DNA from: Lachnospiraceae bacterium FE2018
GTDB taxonomy: Bacteria > Bacillota > Clostridia > Lachnospirales > Lachnospiraceae
Direction of reading: 5' to 3'
DNA: 44,563 nucleotides
Assembly: GCA_000702845.1 (NCBI GenBank)
Contig: JNKK01000021.1
Coordinates: forward strand, 1-44,563
The DNA's letters: not shown here
How positions within the stretch are numbered: the first letter of the stretch is position 1
Text below: more notes on this DNA, generated by a model
Told to the model about the DNA's origin: nothing
The model's database searches: none
Seen by the model: only the letters and a program-made list of their open reading frames with translations

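Noticed and set aside
1-44563. CRISPR array, tRNA or rRNA genes
   Set aside because: No regularly spaced identical direct repeats with unique spacers and no recognisable structural RNA sequence were seen. The tandem repeats present are in-frame parts of the giant gene.

Overview
The window looks like a chromosomal segment of a gut-type anaerobic member of the Bacillota (class Clostridia, probably Lachnospiraceae or a relative). The evidence is family-level: strong AAGGAGG-type ribosome binding sites, a lipoprotein with a YkuD domain and a Trp-rich C-terminal domain, a broken DUF6273/Fn3-type surface protein, an ECF sigma factor next to a PrsW-like membrane protease, and a single-membrane style secretion signal on a giant surface protein. 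Nothing in the window fixes the species.

Left part (1-3.9 kb). This is an accessory, partly decayed region. It holds inverted-repeat ends of a possible decayed mobile element (26-814), an unrecognised 285-codon gene (862-1719), a near-perfect 32-bp palindrome followed by an orphan Shine-Dalgarno sequence (1941-1980), a very AT-rich foreign-looking gene with a decayed tail (2657-3346) and an HD-domain hydrolase (3408-3869).

Middle part (4-11.8 kb). Mostly intact housekeeping and envelope genes. On the minus strand are a membrane-anchored SDR oxidoreductase, an L,D-transpeptidase lipoprotein and hflK-hflC. Between the first two lies a frameshifted DUF6273-Fn3 pseudogene on the plus strand. Divergent from hflK is a three-gene plus-strand operon: ECF sigma factor, multi-pass membrane protein and PrsW-like intramembrane protease, closed by an intrinsic terminator. 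By analogy with SigW/RsiW/PrsW of Bacillus, this is probably an envelope-signal transduction unit.

Right part (11.9-44.6 kb). A small two-helix membrane protein is followed by one uninterrupted reading frame that runs from 12322 to the end of the window without a stop: at least 10,747 codons (about 1.1 MDa), with its 3' end outside the window. It has a Sec signal peptide, an Ala/Pro linker, RTX-like glycine/aspartate turns, InlB-type B-repeat-like modules, dozens of Gly/Ala/Val-rich beta-solenoid repeats (AGxxGVGxxVAV type), inserted helical and tyrosine-rich islands, Trp/Tyr-rich modules, three copies of a helical PVSxAD repeat and an Ala/Glu/Lys coiled-coil stalk. It is a giant secreted, probably surface-bound, adhesin-like protein. 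Its neighbourhood (sigma factor, intramembrane protease, small membrane protein) makes a regulated surface-fibre system a reasonable hypothesis, but the sequence alone does not prove the link.

No rRNA, tRNA or CRISPR array was recognised.
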